DNA of 64,000 nt from DASWJZ01 sp963805325 (lineage in GTDB: Bacteria > Pseudomonadota > Alphaproteobacteria > Rhizobiales > Afifellaceae): NCBI GenBank assembly GCA_963805325.1, contig CAWDTS010000002.1, positions 404,593 to 468,592 on the forward strand. Direction: 5' to 3'. This document shows positions 16,595 to 25,257 of this stretch, in pieces. A program made the translations under genes and the position numbers. The notes below the pieces were generated by a model. It saw only the letters and a program-made list of their open reading frames with translations. It searched no databases and was not told where the DNA came from. Position 1 is the first letter of the stretch; each line of letters starts with the position of its first letter.

Positions 16595-17476
16595 CTATTT
16601 CAGCGGCAGAAAAACTTCCGCGACCGACTCATGCTCCGGCACTTCCGGGAAGAGGCTCAGCCGCTGGCAATAGATCGGGAAGTCGCGCGCTTCCTCGCCG
16701 CTGGCCGGAAGCCAGTCGCGATAAAGGTAGAGCGCGGCGGGCTCCAGATTGTCGGTGTTGCCGACGACGCGCAGCACCGCGCAGCGTCCGCCAGGGATCT
16801 CGCCGGCTTTAACCTGCTCGCCGTTCGCCTCGATCGGTTGGTCGGTCCCGACACAAAGGTCCACGCTATAATCGGCAGGCGACGCAGGACGCCGCTCGGA
16901 ACGCCAGACATTGAACGTCGGACTTGTCTTAGGGTGCAGGCCAGCGGCCGTGCGCCACGCGATGAACCGCTGAATGGTGGCGCCGAGCGTCGCCGGGTCG
17001 CCCCGATGCTCGATGATCGCAACCCGCTTGGGGCGCACATCGCGGATCGTCACGTCGTCAGTGGTAAAAGTCTTCTGCATGAGCTTGCTCCTCGCGTTGT
17101 CGAGAGGCCCGAAGGCCGCAAGCCACGGCTCCCAGTCGGGAGACTTCCGGAACGACGAAGGCGATTGCCCGAACCTTTGCCGAAAAGCGCGGGCGAAGGC
17201 ATCCGGTGCATCGTAACCGGCATCCATCGCTATGTCCGTGACACTTTGGGCGTCCCTGTAGGCCAACCGGTGCGAAGCGCGCTTCATACGGGCAAGCTGA
17301 ACATAGCGATGCACGGACAACTCGAAGGTCGCCGTAAACTGCCGGTGGAAATGAAATTTGGAGAATGCCGCAACGCGGCTCAACGTTTCCAGGTCCAGAT
17401 CACCGTCCAGATGCTGGTCTATGTAGTCCAACACCCGCTGCATCCGGGCATAGTAGTTTTGAAGCGCCGCCTTCAT
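16595..17476 (-). CDS. AraC family regulator with C-terminal GyrI-like domain
   Basis: A 293-residue protein. The N-terminal ~110 residues are an AraC/XylS DNA-binding domain with two helix-turn-helix units (RVLDYIDQHLDGDLDLETLS and SVTDIAMDAGYDAPDAFARA). Residues ~135-293 form a GyrI-like small-molecule-binding domain (VRPKRVAIIEHRGDPATLGA), as in Rob- and BmrR-type sensors. It probably senses a hydrophobic ligand or drug. AGGAAGGGACG precedes the ATG. No obvious target operon is adjacent except the SDR gene, which is convergent. Confidence 0.92.
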   Translation of the reverse strand: MKAALQNYYARMQRVLDYIDQHLDGDLDLETLSRVAAFSKFHFHRQFTATFELSVHRYVQLARMKRASHRLAYRDAQSVTDIAMDAGYDAPDAFARAFRQRFGQSPSSFRKSPDWEPWLAAFGPLDNARSKLMQKTFTTDDVTIRDVRPKRVAIIEHRGDPATLGATIQRFIAWRTAAGLHPKTSPTFNVWRSERRPASPADYSVDLCVGTDQPIEANGEQVKAGEIPGGRCAVLRVVGNTDNLEPAALYLYRDWLPASGEEARDFPIYCQRLSLFPEVPEHESVAEVFLPLK

Positions 17477-17566
17477 CGTCCCTTCCTCCGTGGCGGCACC
17501 AGTTAGTCGCTGACAGCCGTAGCGTGCTCGACCGATCTTGCGGTTTGGGACGGATCAACCTACCGC

Positions 17567-18667
17567 CTAGATCGCTTTCTCCGTCGCTGCGTCGAAGATC
17601 GCGACGCGCTTCAGATTGATATCGATCGGGACGCGCTCGCCGACCCGGCTCGCATCGTGCGCCTGCAGCTCTGCGACCATCCGGGCGCCGCCGAACGGGA
17701 AGGTGACGTAAGCGCGTGTGCCCACGGTGCTGAGGAGCTCGATCTCGGCATCGTGGCGAAAACTTCCGTCGGCCGGCGACGTGCGCACCGCGCGCGCCAT
17801 GTATTCGGGCCGTAGCCCGAGGATCACCGGGAGCCCGTTCAATGCCTCCTTCGGCAACCGCCCGGGCGGAAGCGGAATACTGAGGCTGTTGTCCGTCAGT
17901 CGCACGACATCGCTTGCATCGGTGCGGATCAGCGTGCCGGACAGGAAATTCATCGGCGGCGAGCCAAAGAAACCGGCGACGAAACGCGTAGCCGGGCGCT
18001 CGAACAGCGCAACCGGCGCCCCCTCTTGCTCGATGCGGCCGGCACGCATCACCACGACCCTGTCGGCGAGCGTCATCGCCTCGACCGGATCGCGCGTGGC
18101 GAAGACCTTGGTCCCCGGAAACGCGCCGTGCAGCCGCTTGATCTCCGCGCAAATGGCCTCGCGCAGCGGTGGGTCGAGCGGTGCGAGCGGATCGTCGAAG
18201 AGGCTGAGCGCAGCATCGCGGACCAGCGCCCTGCCGATCGCGACCAGCTGGCTTTCGCCTGGCCGCAGTTGACGGGCGCGCAGGTTCAGAAGATCGCGGA
18301 TACCGACGAAGTCGGCAAAACGCTCCACTCGGCCCTTGATTTCCGCGCGCGGAATACGCCGCCGCCGCAATCCGAAAGCGATGTTCTGGAGGACCGACAT
18401 GTTTGGAAAGAGGGCGTCGTGCTGGAACACCATCGCCACGTTCCGATTGCGCGGCGGCCAGTCGGTGACGGTCTCGCCGTCGATGTCGATGGCTCCGCCG
18501 TCCACGCTTTCGAGCCCCGCGACGGCGCGAATCAGCGTTGTCTTCCCGCCCCGCGCCGGGCCGGTCAGCACGCAAAACTCGCCGTCCTGGACGCTCAGCT
18601 CGATCTCGCTCAGCGCCGGCACTTTGCCGAAGGATTTTCCCACGCCGCGGACCGTCAGACTGCCCAT
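17567..18667 (-). CDS. Orphan MalK/UgpC-like ABC ATPase with degenerate catalytic motifs
   Basis: A 366-residue protein with the layout of a sugar-importer ATPase: nucleotide-binding domain (1-230) and C-terminal TOBE-like domain. Walker A (TGPARGGKTT) and the Q-loop glutamine (VFQHDALFP) are intact. The other catalytic motifs are not: the signature LSGGQ is LRPGE, the Walker B glutamate is aspartate (LFDDP), and the switch histidine is arginine (FATRDPVEAMTLADR). The protein should hydrolyse ATP poorly or not at all. No permease or binding-protein genes flank it. I placed the start at ATG 18667, matching the family N-terminus; a GTG at 18688 would add 7 residues. The function may be regulatory. 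Confidence 0.85.
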   Translation of the reverse strand: MGSLTVRGVGKSFGKVPALSEIELSVQDGEFCVLTGPARGGKTTLIRAVAGLESVDGGAIDIDGETVTDWPPRNRNVAMVFQHDALFPNMSVLQNIAFGLRRRRIPRAEIKGRVERFADFVGIRDLLNLRARQLRPGESQLVAIGRALVRDAALSLFDDPLAPLDPPLREAICAEIKRLHGAFPGTKVFATRDPVEAMTLADRVVVMRAGRIEQEGAPVALFERPATRFVAGFFGSPPMNFLSGTLIRTDASDVVRLTDNSLSIPLPPGRLPKEALNGLPVILGLRPEYMARAVRTSPADGSFRHDAEIELLSTVGTRAYVTFPFGGARMVAELQAHDASRVGERVPIDINLKRVAIFDAATEKAI

Positions 18668-19027
18668 TCCCCGCCCTGGCCGTTCCACAACACGCCGCGG
18701 CTGGGGAAAACCCTGGACCGCCCTGTCACTCCAACGTCATCGTATTCGAGGCCGCGAAGCGCGCAAATCTTCATTGTGCGACGCGTTGAAAGGAACATTG
18801 CGGCGCACAATTCGTGCGCCTTGGGCCATGTGTCCGGTGCGTAGGCGCGCGGGCCGTTTGCCGGATCTGGTGGAAAAGGGTGGCTTGCCGCAACAAGTGC
18901 CGCTTTTCCGGCCGTAATTGACCATATCGCGAGAATATTTCGGGGCGTGCGACCTTGGGGCTCTTGAGTGTCGGGCCGTGCGATGCTGCAATAGCGGCAA
19001 TCGAGACTACACTGGGCGTGGGGCGCC
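18668..19027. other. Intergenic region of 360 nt with no recognised gene
   Basis: This gap separates the divergent ATPase gene and the WYL-like gene. It must hold both promoters. I see no tRNA, strong terminator, repeat or plausible short gene in it. It is slightly richer in AT than its flanks, especially around 18900-18950. Confidence 0.5.
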
Positions 19028-19822
19028 ATGGGGGCAGTAGTCGAATGGTTTGAGGCGCGCGGAGAGATTCCGCTGCGACAGCCATTTCGTGTACGCGAAT
19101 ACGCTCCCGTTACCGACGATTCTGAACGACCGGTCGACGAATACTTCCTCGACACGATTCGCGGCGTCGCCTTCGCAATCGAATATTGCGATCCCCACGG
19201 CTGGATGAGCACCCGGACAATTCGCTGTCTCGGCATCGACACGCATCATCCCGCCTGCATCAGCGCCTTCTGCCACGCCCGTGGCAGTGTCATGAGCTTC
19301 CGCGTCGACCGCATCATCTCGATCATCGGCCTAAACACCGGCGAGGTCGTTTCGAGCGACGAGCACCTGGCACTTCTCTCGCCCTACCTTGCGGACCCCG
19401 AACCGGGCTCGGACCTCAGCGCGCTGGTCGCTCTGCAGGCGGCGACGCGCGACGGAGTGTTCGCCCTCCTCGACGTCGCCATGGCCGAGGGTAATCTGGG
19501 CGAGGAGGCGCGCGCACTGGTTCTCGACTATGTACGCGCCGAAGCCGATGCCGTGGGCCTCGCGATGCCGCCGACGGAGTTTGTCGACGTCTGGGTCAAC
19601 AACCTTGCCCCGCCGCTTGAAAGCGTTACCCGCGCGATCAGGACTCTTCTGGTCAACCGGGACAAGTTCGCGAGGGTTCTGCCCCGGCTTCTGAAAGTGG
19701 CACGCTGCCCGGGCGCTCTCGACGTATCCGAAGATGAGCTGCGCGACCTTTTCGCGGCTGTGCGCAAACACTTTCGCCGGGCCCCGCGTGATTTTCCGAG
19801 CAGCATCCGGGCGACGCGATAG
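19028..19822 (+). CDS. WYL-domain protein with C-terminal TerB-like helical domain
   Basis: The protein is 264 residues. Residues ~40-100 resemble a WYL domain (FAIEYCDPHGWMSTRTIRCL ... FCHARGSVMSFRVDRIISII), a fold that binds nucleic-acid-like ligands and regulates stress and phage-defence genes. There is no N-terminal helix-turn-helix, unlike classical WYL repressors. The C-terminal 150 residues are helical and acidic, resembling a TerB-like domain (VALQAATRDGVFALLDVAMA). The start at ATG 19028 has no clear ribosome binding site. Neither domain call is certain. It lies 68 nt before the YbdK-type gene and may share its transcript. Confidence 0.65.
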   Translation: MGAVVEWFEARGEIPLRQPFRVREYAPVTDDSERPVDEYFLDTIRGVAFAIEYCDPHGWMSTRTIRCLGIDTHHPACISAFCHARGSVMSFRVDRIISIIGLNTGEVVSSDEHLALLSPYLADPEPGSDLSALVALQAATRDGVFALLDVAMAEGNLGEEARALVLDYVRAEADAVGLAMPPTEFVDVWVNNLAPPLESVTRAIRTLLVNRDKFARVLPRLLKVARCPGALDVSEDELRDLFAAVRKHFRRAPRDFPSSIRATR

Positions 19823-19889
19823 CCGCGGATTTTGCCAATGGGCGATGCAAAAGCTGGCGCTTCGCTGCGTCGCGTGATTGCCTAGGGCG

Positions 19890-21041
19890 GTGACAAAAGA
19901 CGCCAAACAGACCTTGGGGCACACGTTGGGGATCGAGGAGGAGTACTTCCTCGTCGATCTCGAAACGCGCGATCTCGCGGCCGACCCGCCTGAAGCCCTG
20001 ATGCGGGTCTGCCGGGAACTCCTCGGCGAGCACGTTACGCCGGAGTTCCGTCGCTGTCAGATCGAGATCGGAACGTCGGTCTGCGGCACGATCGCGGAGG
20101 CGCGAAACCAGATCGCGCTTTTCCGCAGGACCATCGCCGCGGAGGCGAAGCAGCACGGGATGGGCCTGATCGCGGCCTCCACGCACCCCTTCGCGGACTG
20201 GAGCACGCAGGTCACGACCGCCAAGGAACGCTACACCAGGCTGCAGGCCGATCTCCGTACGGTCGCCGAGCGGCTCCTGATCAGCGGCATGCATGTGCAT
20301 ATCGGCGTGCCGGACGAGGACCTCAGGATCGATCTCCACGGACAGCTCGTCTATTTCCTGCCGCACCTTCTGGCGCTTTCCGTCTCCTCGCCCTTCTGGC
20401 AGGGGCGAGCCACGGGACTGAAGTCCTACCGAGCCTCGGTCGCCATCGAACTGCCGCGCGCCGGTCTGCCTCAGACCTTTTCGAGCGCGTCGGAATTCCG
20501 TCGCATGGTCGACCTTCTGGTGAAGCTTGGCTGTATCGAGGACGCCACCAAGATCTGGTGGGACCTCCGCCCCTCGGCCCGCTTCCCGACCATCGAGATG
20601 CGGATCACTGACATCTGCACACGGCTTGAGGACGGCATCGCGCTTGCCGCCACGTTCCAGGCGATCGTGGAGATGCTGATCTCGCTGAAGCGCCGGAACC
20701 TGCGCTGGCGCCAGTATCTGCCGGCGCTGATCGCCGAGAACCGCTGGCTCGCGCAGCGGCACGGGGTCGGAGGAGAGCTCATCGATTTCGGACGCGCCGA
20801 GACCGTGCCCTTCTCCGATCTGACCGAGGAACTGATCGCACTGCTCGGCGAGGAGGCAGAGAAACTCGGCTCCCGCAAGGAAGTGGAGCACCTGCGGAAT
20901 ATCGTCGCCACGGGCACCAGCGCCGACCGCCAGCTTGGCGTCTACGAAGGCGCGCTCGCAAAGGGCGAAAGCAGGGAGACGGCACTCAAAGCCGTCGTCG
21001 ACCACCTCATGGTGGAGACGCTCGAGGGCTGCGAAGGCTGA
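19890..21041 (+). CDS. Carboxylate-amine ligase, YbdK/GCS2 family
   Basis: A 383-residue ATP-grasp-like ligase related to glutamate-cysteine ligase type 2. Visible family marks are LGIEEEYFLVD at the N-terminus, the metal/ATP segment QIEIGTSVCGTIAEARNQI, the substrate loop SGMHVHIGVPD and the C-terminal EMRITDICT. YbdK proteins have weak glutamate-cysteine ligase activity; the real substrate is unknown. I favour the GTG at 19890 over TTG 19878 because AGGG lies just upstream. The gene precedes an MFS transporter. Confidence 0.88.
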   Translation: MTKDAKQTLGHTLGIEEEYFLVDLETRDLAADPPEALMRVCRELLGEHVTPEFRRCQIEIGTSVCGTIAEARNQIALFRRTIAAEAKQHGMGLIAASTHPFADWSTQVTTAKERYTRLQADLRTVAERLLISGMHVHIGVPDEDLRIDLHGQLVYFLPHLLALSVSSPFWQGRATGLKSYRASVAIELPRAGLPQTFSSASEFRRMVDLLVKLGCIEDATKIWWDLRPSARFPTIEMRITDICTRLEDGIALAATFQAIVEMLISLKRRNLRWRQYLPALIAENRWLAQRHGVGGELIDFGRAETVPFSDLTEELIALLGEEAEKLGSRKEVEHLRNIVATGTSADRQLGVYEGALAKGESRETALKAVVDHLMVETLEGCEG

Positions 21042-21172
21042 ACTCCACGGGAGCGCGGCAGCCCGTTCCCGCATAGCTGCCTTGCTGCAAACGGCGCGGC
21101 TTCAGTCCGACCGACCTGATACCATTCCCGCAAAGAAGCCGGAGCATGCCGGCGTAGCAGGGGAGGATCACA

Positions 21173-22381
21173 CTGGCCGACCGGTGGACGCTCGCTGTTT
21201 CGGTCGCGCGCATTTTCCTGTTCGCGACCTTCATGACGGTCGCTTCCGTCATTCCCATTCTCATCAAGGAGTGGGGGATCGGCGCGGCGCAGGCCGGCGC
21301 CATCGTCACGGCGTTCACGGTCTCCTATGCGATCTCGCTGTTCGGCTTCGCCTGGGCCGCCGACCACATTGGAGCGAAGCGCGCGGTGGCCATCTCGGCG
21401 GTCGCAAGTGCGGCTGCGTCGGCCACCTTCGGGGCGTTCGCGCGCGACTGGACCAGTGCGTTCTTTCTCTACGGCCTCGTGGGGCTGTCGCAGGGCGGGG
21501 TCTATACGCCGCTCATCATGCTCTTCGCCGAGCGCAGCGACCCGACGAAACGCGGGGCTGCGATGGGTTGGCTCATCGCCTCCACCTCGGTCGGCTATGC
21601 GGCTTCGCTGTTTCTGTCGGGGATAGCTCTTGCGTTCGGCGGCTACCGCGCCGCGTTCCTCGTCACCGGTCTCGCGCCGACGATCGGCGCCGCGCTGATG
21701 CTGATCTGCCTGCGCGGCGTGGAGAACAGGATCCATCGGCGGAGCGTGAAGCTGAGTTTCTCCATGCATGTGCTCGGCGGGCGCGAGGCGCGCCTTTTGA
21801 CCGCCGGCTACACTGCACATTGCTGGGAGCTTCTGGGCAGCTGGGCGTGGCTGCCGTCGCTGATCGCCGCCGCGTTCGTCATGGGTGGGAACGGGGTCGC
21901 CGCCGCAAGCCAATCGAGCGCCCTGGCGACGGCAACACTGCATCTCACCGGCGCCACGGCATCCTTCGTCATGGGGTCGCTGTCGGACCGGCTCGGGCGC
22001 CGCACCGTGCTTCTCGGCGTTGGAAGCGCAAGCGCCGTGCTCTCGCTCGCGATCGGCTGGATGGTATGGCTGCCGGTCGGTCTTCTTGTCGCGCTGGCGC
22101 TCGCTTACTCGTTTCTCACGATCGGCAACTCGCCGGTGTTGACGACCGCCATCACCGAGGTCACCGAGCAAGGTCATCTCGGATTTGTGCTCGCAGTGCG
22201 ATCGCTGCTTGGTTTCGGCGCAGGTGCGCTGGCGCCGCTCGCCGCCGGGCTGGTCTATGACGCGGCTATACGTATCGACCTGCCCCCAGCCGCGGTCTGG
22301 GGCGCGACGTTCGGCGTACTCGGCCTCGGCGGTGTCATCGCGGCGGCCTGCGCGGCGGGCCTCGTCCGACCGGCCGCGTGA
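21173..22381 (+). CDS. MFS transporter, probably starting at a CTG codon
   Basis: A 12-helix major facilitator protein. The motif between helices 2 and 3 reads GFAWAADHIGAKRAV. The first ATG in frame is at 21233, but that would remove half of helix 1. The same frame is open back to a TAG at 21155, and the added residues (WTLAVSVARIFLFATF) complete helix 1. The only sensible start there is CTG at 21173, which has GGAGG 6 nt upstream. With it the protein is 402 residues, normal for the family. It is close to the YbdK-type gene on the same strand. The substrate is unknown. Confidence 0.82.
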   Translation: MADRWTLAVSVARIFLFATFMTVASVIPILIKEWGIGAAQAGAIVTAFTVSYAISLFGFAWAADHIGAKRAVAISAVASAAASATFGAFARDWTSAFFLYGLVGLSQGGVYTPLIMLFAERSDPTKRGAAMGWLIASTSVGYAASLFLSGIALAFGGYRAAFLVTGLAPTIGAALMLICLRGVENRIHRRSVKLSFSMHVLGGREARLLTAGYTAHCWELLGSWAWLPSLIAAAFVMGGNGVAAASQSSALATATLHLTGATASFVMGSLSDRLGRRTVLLGVGSASAVLSLAIGWMVWLPVGLLVALALAYSFLTIGNSPVLTTAITEVTEQGHLGFVLAVRSLLGFGAGALAPLAAGLVYDAAIRIDLPPAAVWGATFGVLGLGGVIAAACAAGLVRPAA

Positions 22382-22388
22382 TGAGCCG

Positions 22389-23780
22389 CTAGGCCGCGAG
22401 CGTCTCCCCGTCCCTGATCCGCTCGGTTGGCGCGGAGAACGTCACGAGCTCTTCCCCGGCAGTTGGATGCACGGCCATCGTGGCGTCGAAGTCGGCCTTG
22501 GTCGCACGCATCTTCACCGGAATTGCGAGAAGCTGCGCCATTTCGCCGGCGCCCGGCCCGAGCACATGGGCGCCGAGCACCACCTGCGTGTCCGCATCGA
22601 CGACAAGCTTCATGAGCATGCGGTCGGGACGACCGGTCAGCGTGCCCTTCAGCGGACGGAAGGCGGTCTTGTAGACGTCGAGATTCTTGCAGCGCTCGCG
22701 CGCCGTATCTTCCGTCAGGCCGACCGTGCCGATCTCCGGCTGCGAGAACACGGCCGTGGCGACCTTGTCGTAGTCGGGCGTGGTCGGACGGTCGCGGAAG
22801 ACCGTCGCTACGAAGCACTCGGCCTCGTGGATGGCGACGGGCGTAAGCTGGATGCGATCCGTGACGTCGCCGATCGCCCAGATGTGATCAGCTTTCGTCT
22901 TCGAGTAGTCGTCGACCTCGATCGCCCGCCGCTTGTCGAGCGTCACGCCGGCCGCCTCCAGCCCGAGCCCATCGACGTTCGGCACGCGCCCGACGGCAAG
23001 CAGGATGGCGTCCGTCTCTTCGACGCCGCCGCTCGAAAGATGCGCGACCAGCCGACCGTCGGCGCCCTTCTCCACCTTCTCGAACACCTCGCCGCAGAGG
23101 ACGCGGACGCCTTTGTTGGTGATCTCGGCGTGAAAGAGACGGCGCAAATCCATGTCGAAGCGCGACAGCACCTCACGGCCGCGATAGACGATCGTCGTGT
23201 CGACTCCAAGACCGTGGAAGATGCCGGCGAATTCCACCGCGATGTAACCGCCGCCGGCGATCATGATCTTCTTCGGCAGGCGCTCGAGATGAAACGCTTC
23301 GTCGGAGGTGATGCAGTGCTCGTGGCCGGGCAGCGCGGCGTGCGGATTGGGCCGCGCGCCGGTGGCGACGAGAATGCGTTCGGCGCTCACCGTCTTGCCG
23401 GTGCGCTCGATCTTGACCCGATGGCCGCCGGCAAGAACGGCGCGCGACTCGATCAGCTCGGCGCCTGCCTTCGCGAGGTTGGCGCGGTAGACCGTCTCAA
23501 GCCGCGCGATCTCCTTGTCCTTGTTGGCGATCAGCGTCGGCCAGTCGAACGAGGTCTCGCCGACATGCCAGCCATAGGCGGCGCTGTCCTCGAACTCCTC
23601 GCGAAAATGCGAAGCGTAGACCAGAAGCTTCTTCGGAATGCAGCCGCGGATGACGCAGGTGCCGCCGACGCGATCGGCTTCTGCGACGGCGACGCGCGCA
23701 CCAACCTCAGCCGCACGCCGCGCCGCGCGGACGCCGCCGGAGCCGGCGCCGATGACGAAGAGGTCGTAGTCGTAAGCCAC
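22389..23780 (-). CDS. gor: Glutathione-disulfide reductase
   Basis: This flavoenzyme reduces oxidised glutathione with NADPH. The 463-residue protein has the FAD motif VIGAGSGGVRAARRAA, the redox disulfide GGTCVIRGCIPKKL (cysteines near residues 42 and 47), an NADPH Rossmann segment IAGGGYIAVEFAGIF and the C-terminal dimer motif with catalytic histidine AVHPTAGEE. The start is GTG at 23780, just 6 nt after the DUF2059 gene. The order rpiA, DUF2059, gor on one strand is a recurring Rhizobiales cluster. rpiA and the pentose phosphate pathway supply the NADPH. Confidence 0.95.
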   Translation of the reverse strand: MAYDYDLFVIGAGSGGVRAARRAAEVGARVAVAEADRVGGTCVIRGCIPKKLLVYASHFREEFEDSAAYGWHVGETSFDWPTLIANKDKEIARLETVYRANLAKAGAELIESRAVLAGGHRVKIERTGKTVSAERILVATGARPNPHAALPGHEHCITSDEAFHLERLPKKIMIAGGGYIAVEFAGIFHGLGVDTTIVYRGREVLSRFDMDLRRLFHAEITNKGVRVLCGEVFEKVEKGADGRLVAHLSSGGVEETDAILLAVGRVPNVDGLGLEAAGVTLDKRRAIEVDDYSKTKADHIWAIGDVTDRIQLTPVAIHEAECFVATVFRDRPTTPDYDKVATAVFSQPEIGTVGLTEDTARERCKNLDVYKTAFRPLKGTLTGRPDRMLMKLVVDADTQVVLGAHVLGPGAGEMAQLLAIPVKMRATKADFDATMAVHPTAGEELVTFSAPTERIRDGETLAA

Positions 23781-23786
23781 GCGGCT

Positions 23787-24401
23787 TTATTGCGCAGGTG
23801 CAGGCGCCGGTGCCTGTGCCGGCCCGGCCACGTCGCTCTGGATTGCCTGCTGCTCCGCGGTCATCGCCGCCTCGAGCTCCGCCTTGACCTTGTCGTTAAG
23901 CTCCGTCGCCACCGACCTCCCCCACGCATTTGCCGCCGCGGTCTGCACAGCCAAAAGCTGGGGCAGCGCCGTCGCGAACTTCTTGCCCGTATCGGTGCTG
24001 TAGAAATCGATCAGGTCCTGCATCTCGGCGTCGGTGAATCCGGATGCCCAGACGCGGGCGAGGTAGGCGTCGAGTTCCGGGCGGCGGTTAACCAGCTGGA
24101 CGGCAACCTTGTCGACGACCGTGATGATGCCGAGCTGCATCTGCGGGTTGGCGCGGATGAAGTCATTCTTCGCCTTGTCGGCGATATTGGGCAGAAGCTC
24201 ATCGAACATGCGGCCGATCCGGGTCACCTCGACGAGCTTGTTCGCAAGCTCCTGCGTCTTCGGCGAGAGCTTCATCGTCATGATGTCGTTCAAGGCGGCG
24301 TCACCGGCAGGGGCGGGCGCATTTGCGTTCTGCGCAAATCCGGGCGCGGCGCCCAGGACCGTCGCCAGCACGAAGAAAGAAGCGGCGAGCAAACGTCTCA
24401 T
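23787..24401 (-). CDS. Secreted DUF2059 protein
   Basis: A 204-residue exported protein. The signal peptide (core LLAASFFVLATVLGAAPGFA) is followed by a proline/alanine-rich linker and a helical DUF2059 domain (residues ~40-175; ASGFTDAEMQDLIDFYST, TGKKFATALPQLL). GGAGGTTCAAA precedes the ATG. The C-terminus is rich in Ala-Pro. The family has no established function, but it recurs between rpiA and gor in this group, implying a role in the periplasm unrelated to sugar metabolism or only coupled by expression. Confidence 0.9.
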   Translation of the reverse strand: MRRLLAASFFVLATVLGAAPGFAQNANAPAPAGDAALNDIMTMKLSPKTQELANKLVEVTRIGRMFDELLPNIADKAKNDFIRANPQMQLGIITVVDKVAVQLVNRRPELDAYLARVWASGFTDAEMQDLIDFYSTDTGKKFATALPQLLAVQTAAANAWGRSVATELNDKVKAELEAAMTAEQQAIQSDVAGPAQAPAPAPAQ

Positions 24402-24456
24402 TTTGAACCTCCGTCCGACGGTCGCAGTGCCGTCTCACTCATTGGTCGATCGAATT

Positions 24457-25146
24457 TCAGGCTTGAAGCTCGGCGACCCCCTCCGGCGAAGCCACGAGGG
24501 CAAGGTCGGCATAGCCCAGGAAGAGCCCGTGCTCCATAACGCCGGGAATGCTTGAGAGCTTCAGAGCCAGCGCTTCTGGGTCGGGAATGCGGCCAAATGA
24601 TGCGTCAAGGATGCGGTTTCCGTTGTCCGTCACGAAGGGGTTACCGTGGCTTCTTCGAAGATTGATGGCGCCACTGAGCCCGAGCTCGACCGCGACGTTT
24701 TCGATCGCCCGCGACGTCGCGACCAGGCCGAATTCCGCCACTTCGATCGGCAGCGGGAAGGCGCCCAGCGTTTCCACGATCTTGCCGGCGTCAGCGATCA
24801 CGATCATGCGGCTGGCGGCGGCGGCCACGATCTTCTCGCGCAGGAGCGCCCCTCCTCCCCCCTTGATCAGAGCGAGCCCCGGGCCGATCTCGTCAGCGCC
24901 GTCGACGTTCAGATCGAGCTCCGGCTCTTCATCGAGCGTTGCGAGTGGCACGCCAACCTTCCGCGCGAGCGACGCCGTGCCGTCTGAGCTTGCGACCCCG
25001 ACAACGGTCAGCCCTGACGCGACACGCTCGCCAAGAAGCTCGACGAAAAGCGCCGACGTCGACCCGCTGCCCAGGCCAAGGCGCATTCCGTCTTCCACGT
25101 AGGAGAGCGCGGCCTCGGCGGCGCGGCGCTTCAGGTCGTCTGACAT
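24457..25146 (-). CDS. rpiA: Ribose-5-phosphate isomerase A
   Basis: This enzyme interconverts ribose-5-phosphate and ribulose-5-phosphate in the pentose phosphate pathway. The 229-residue protein shows all RpiA marks: GLGSGSTSALFVELLGE (phosphate loop), LNVDGADEI with the catalytic aspartate, KGGGGALLREKI with the catalytic lysine/glutamate and the C-terminal NGNRILDASFG. I chose ATG 25146 by homology length, with GGAAG upstream. It is divergent from gph and heads the rpiA, DUF2059, gor group. Confidence 0.95.
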   Translation of the reverse strand: MSDDLKRRAAEAALSYVEDGMRLGLGSGSTSALFVELLGERVASGLTVVGVASSDGTASLARKVGVPLATLDEEPELDLNVDGADEIGPGLALIKGGGGALLREKIVAAAASRMIVIADAGKIVETLGAFPLPIEVAEFGLVATSRAIENVAVELGLSGAINLRRSHGNPFVTDNGNRILDASFGRIPDPEALALKLSSIPGVMEHGLFLGYADLALVASPEGVAELQA

Positions 25147-25257
25147 CGCTTCCGAGCGGGATATCGTGACCGCCGGGGCGTCTAGCATGCGCTCCGGTTT
25201 CGACCAAGAGCCTGCGCCGCCTTGCCAAAACGGAACGGGCGGGATAGTCGCGCGCCG

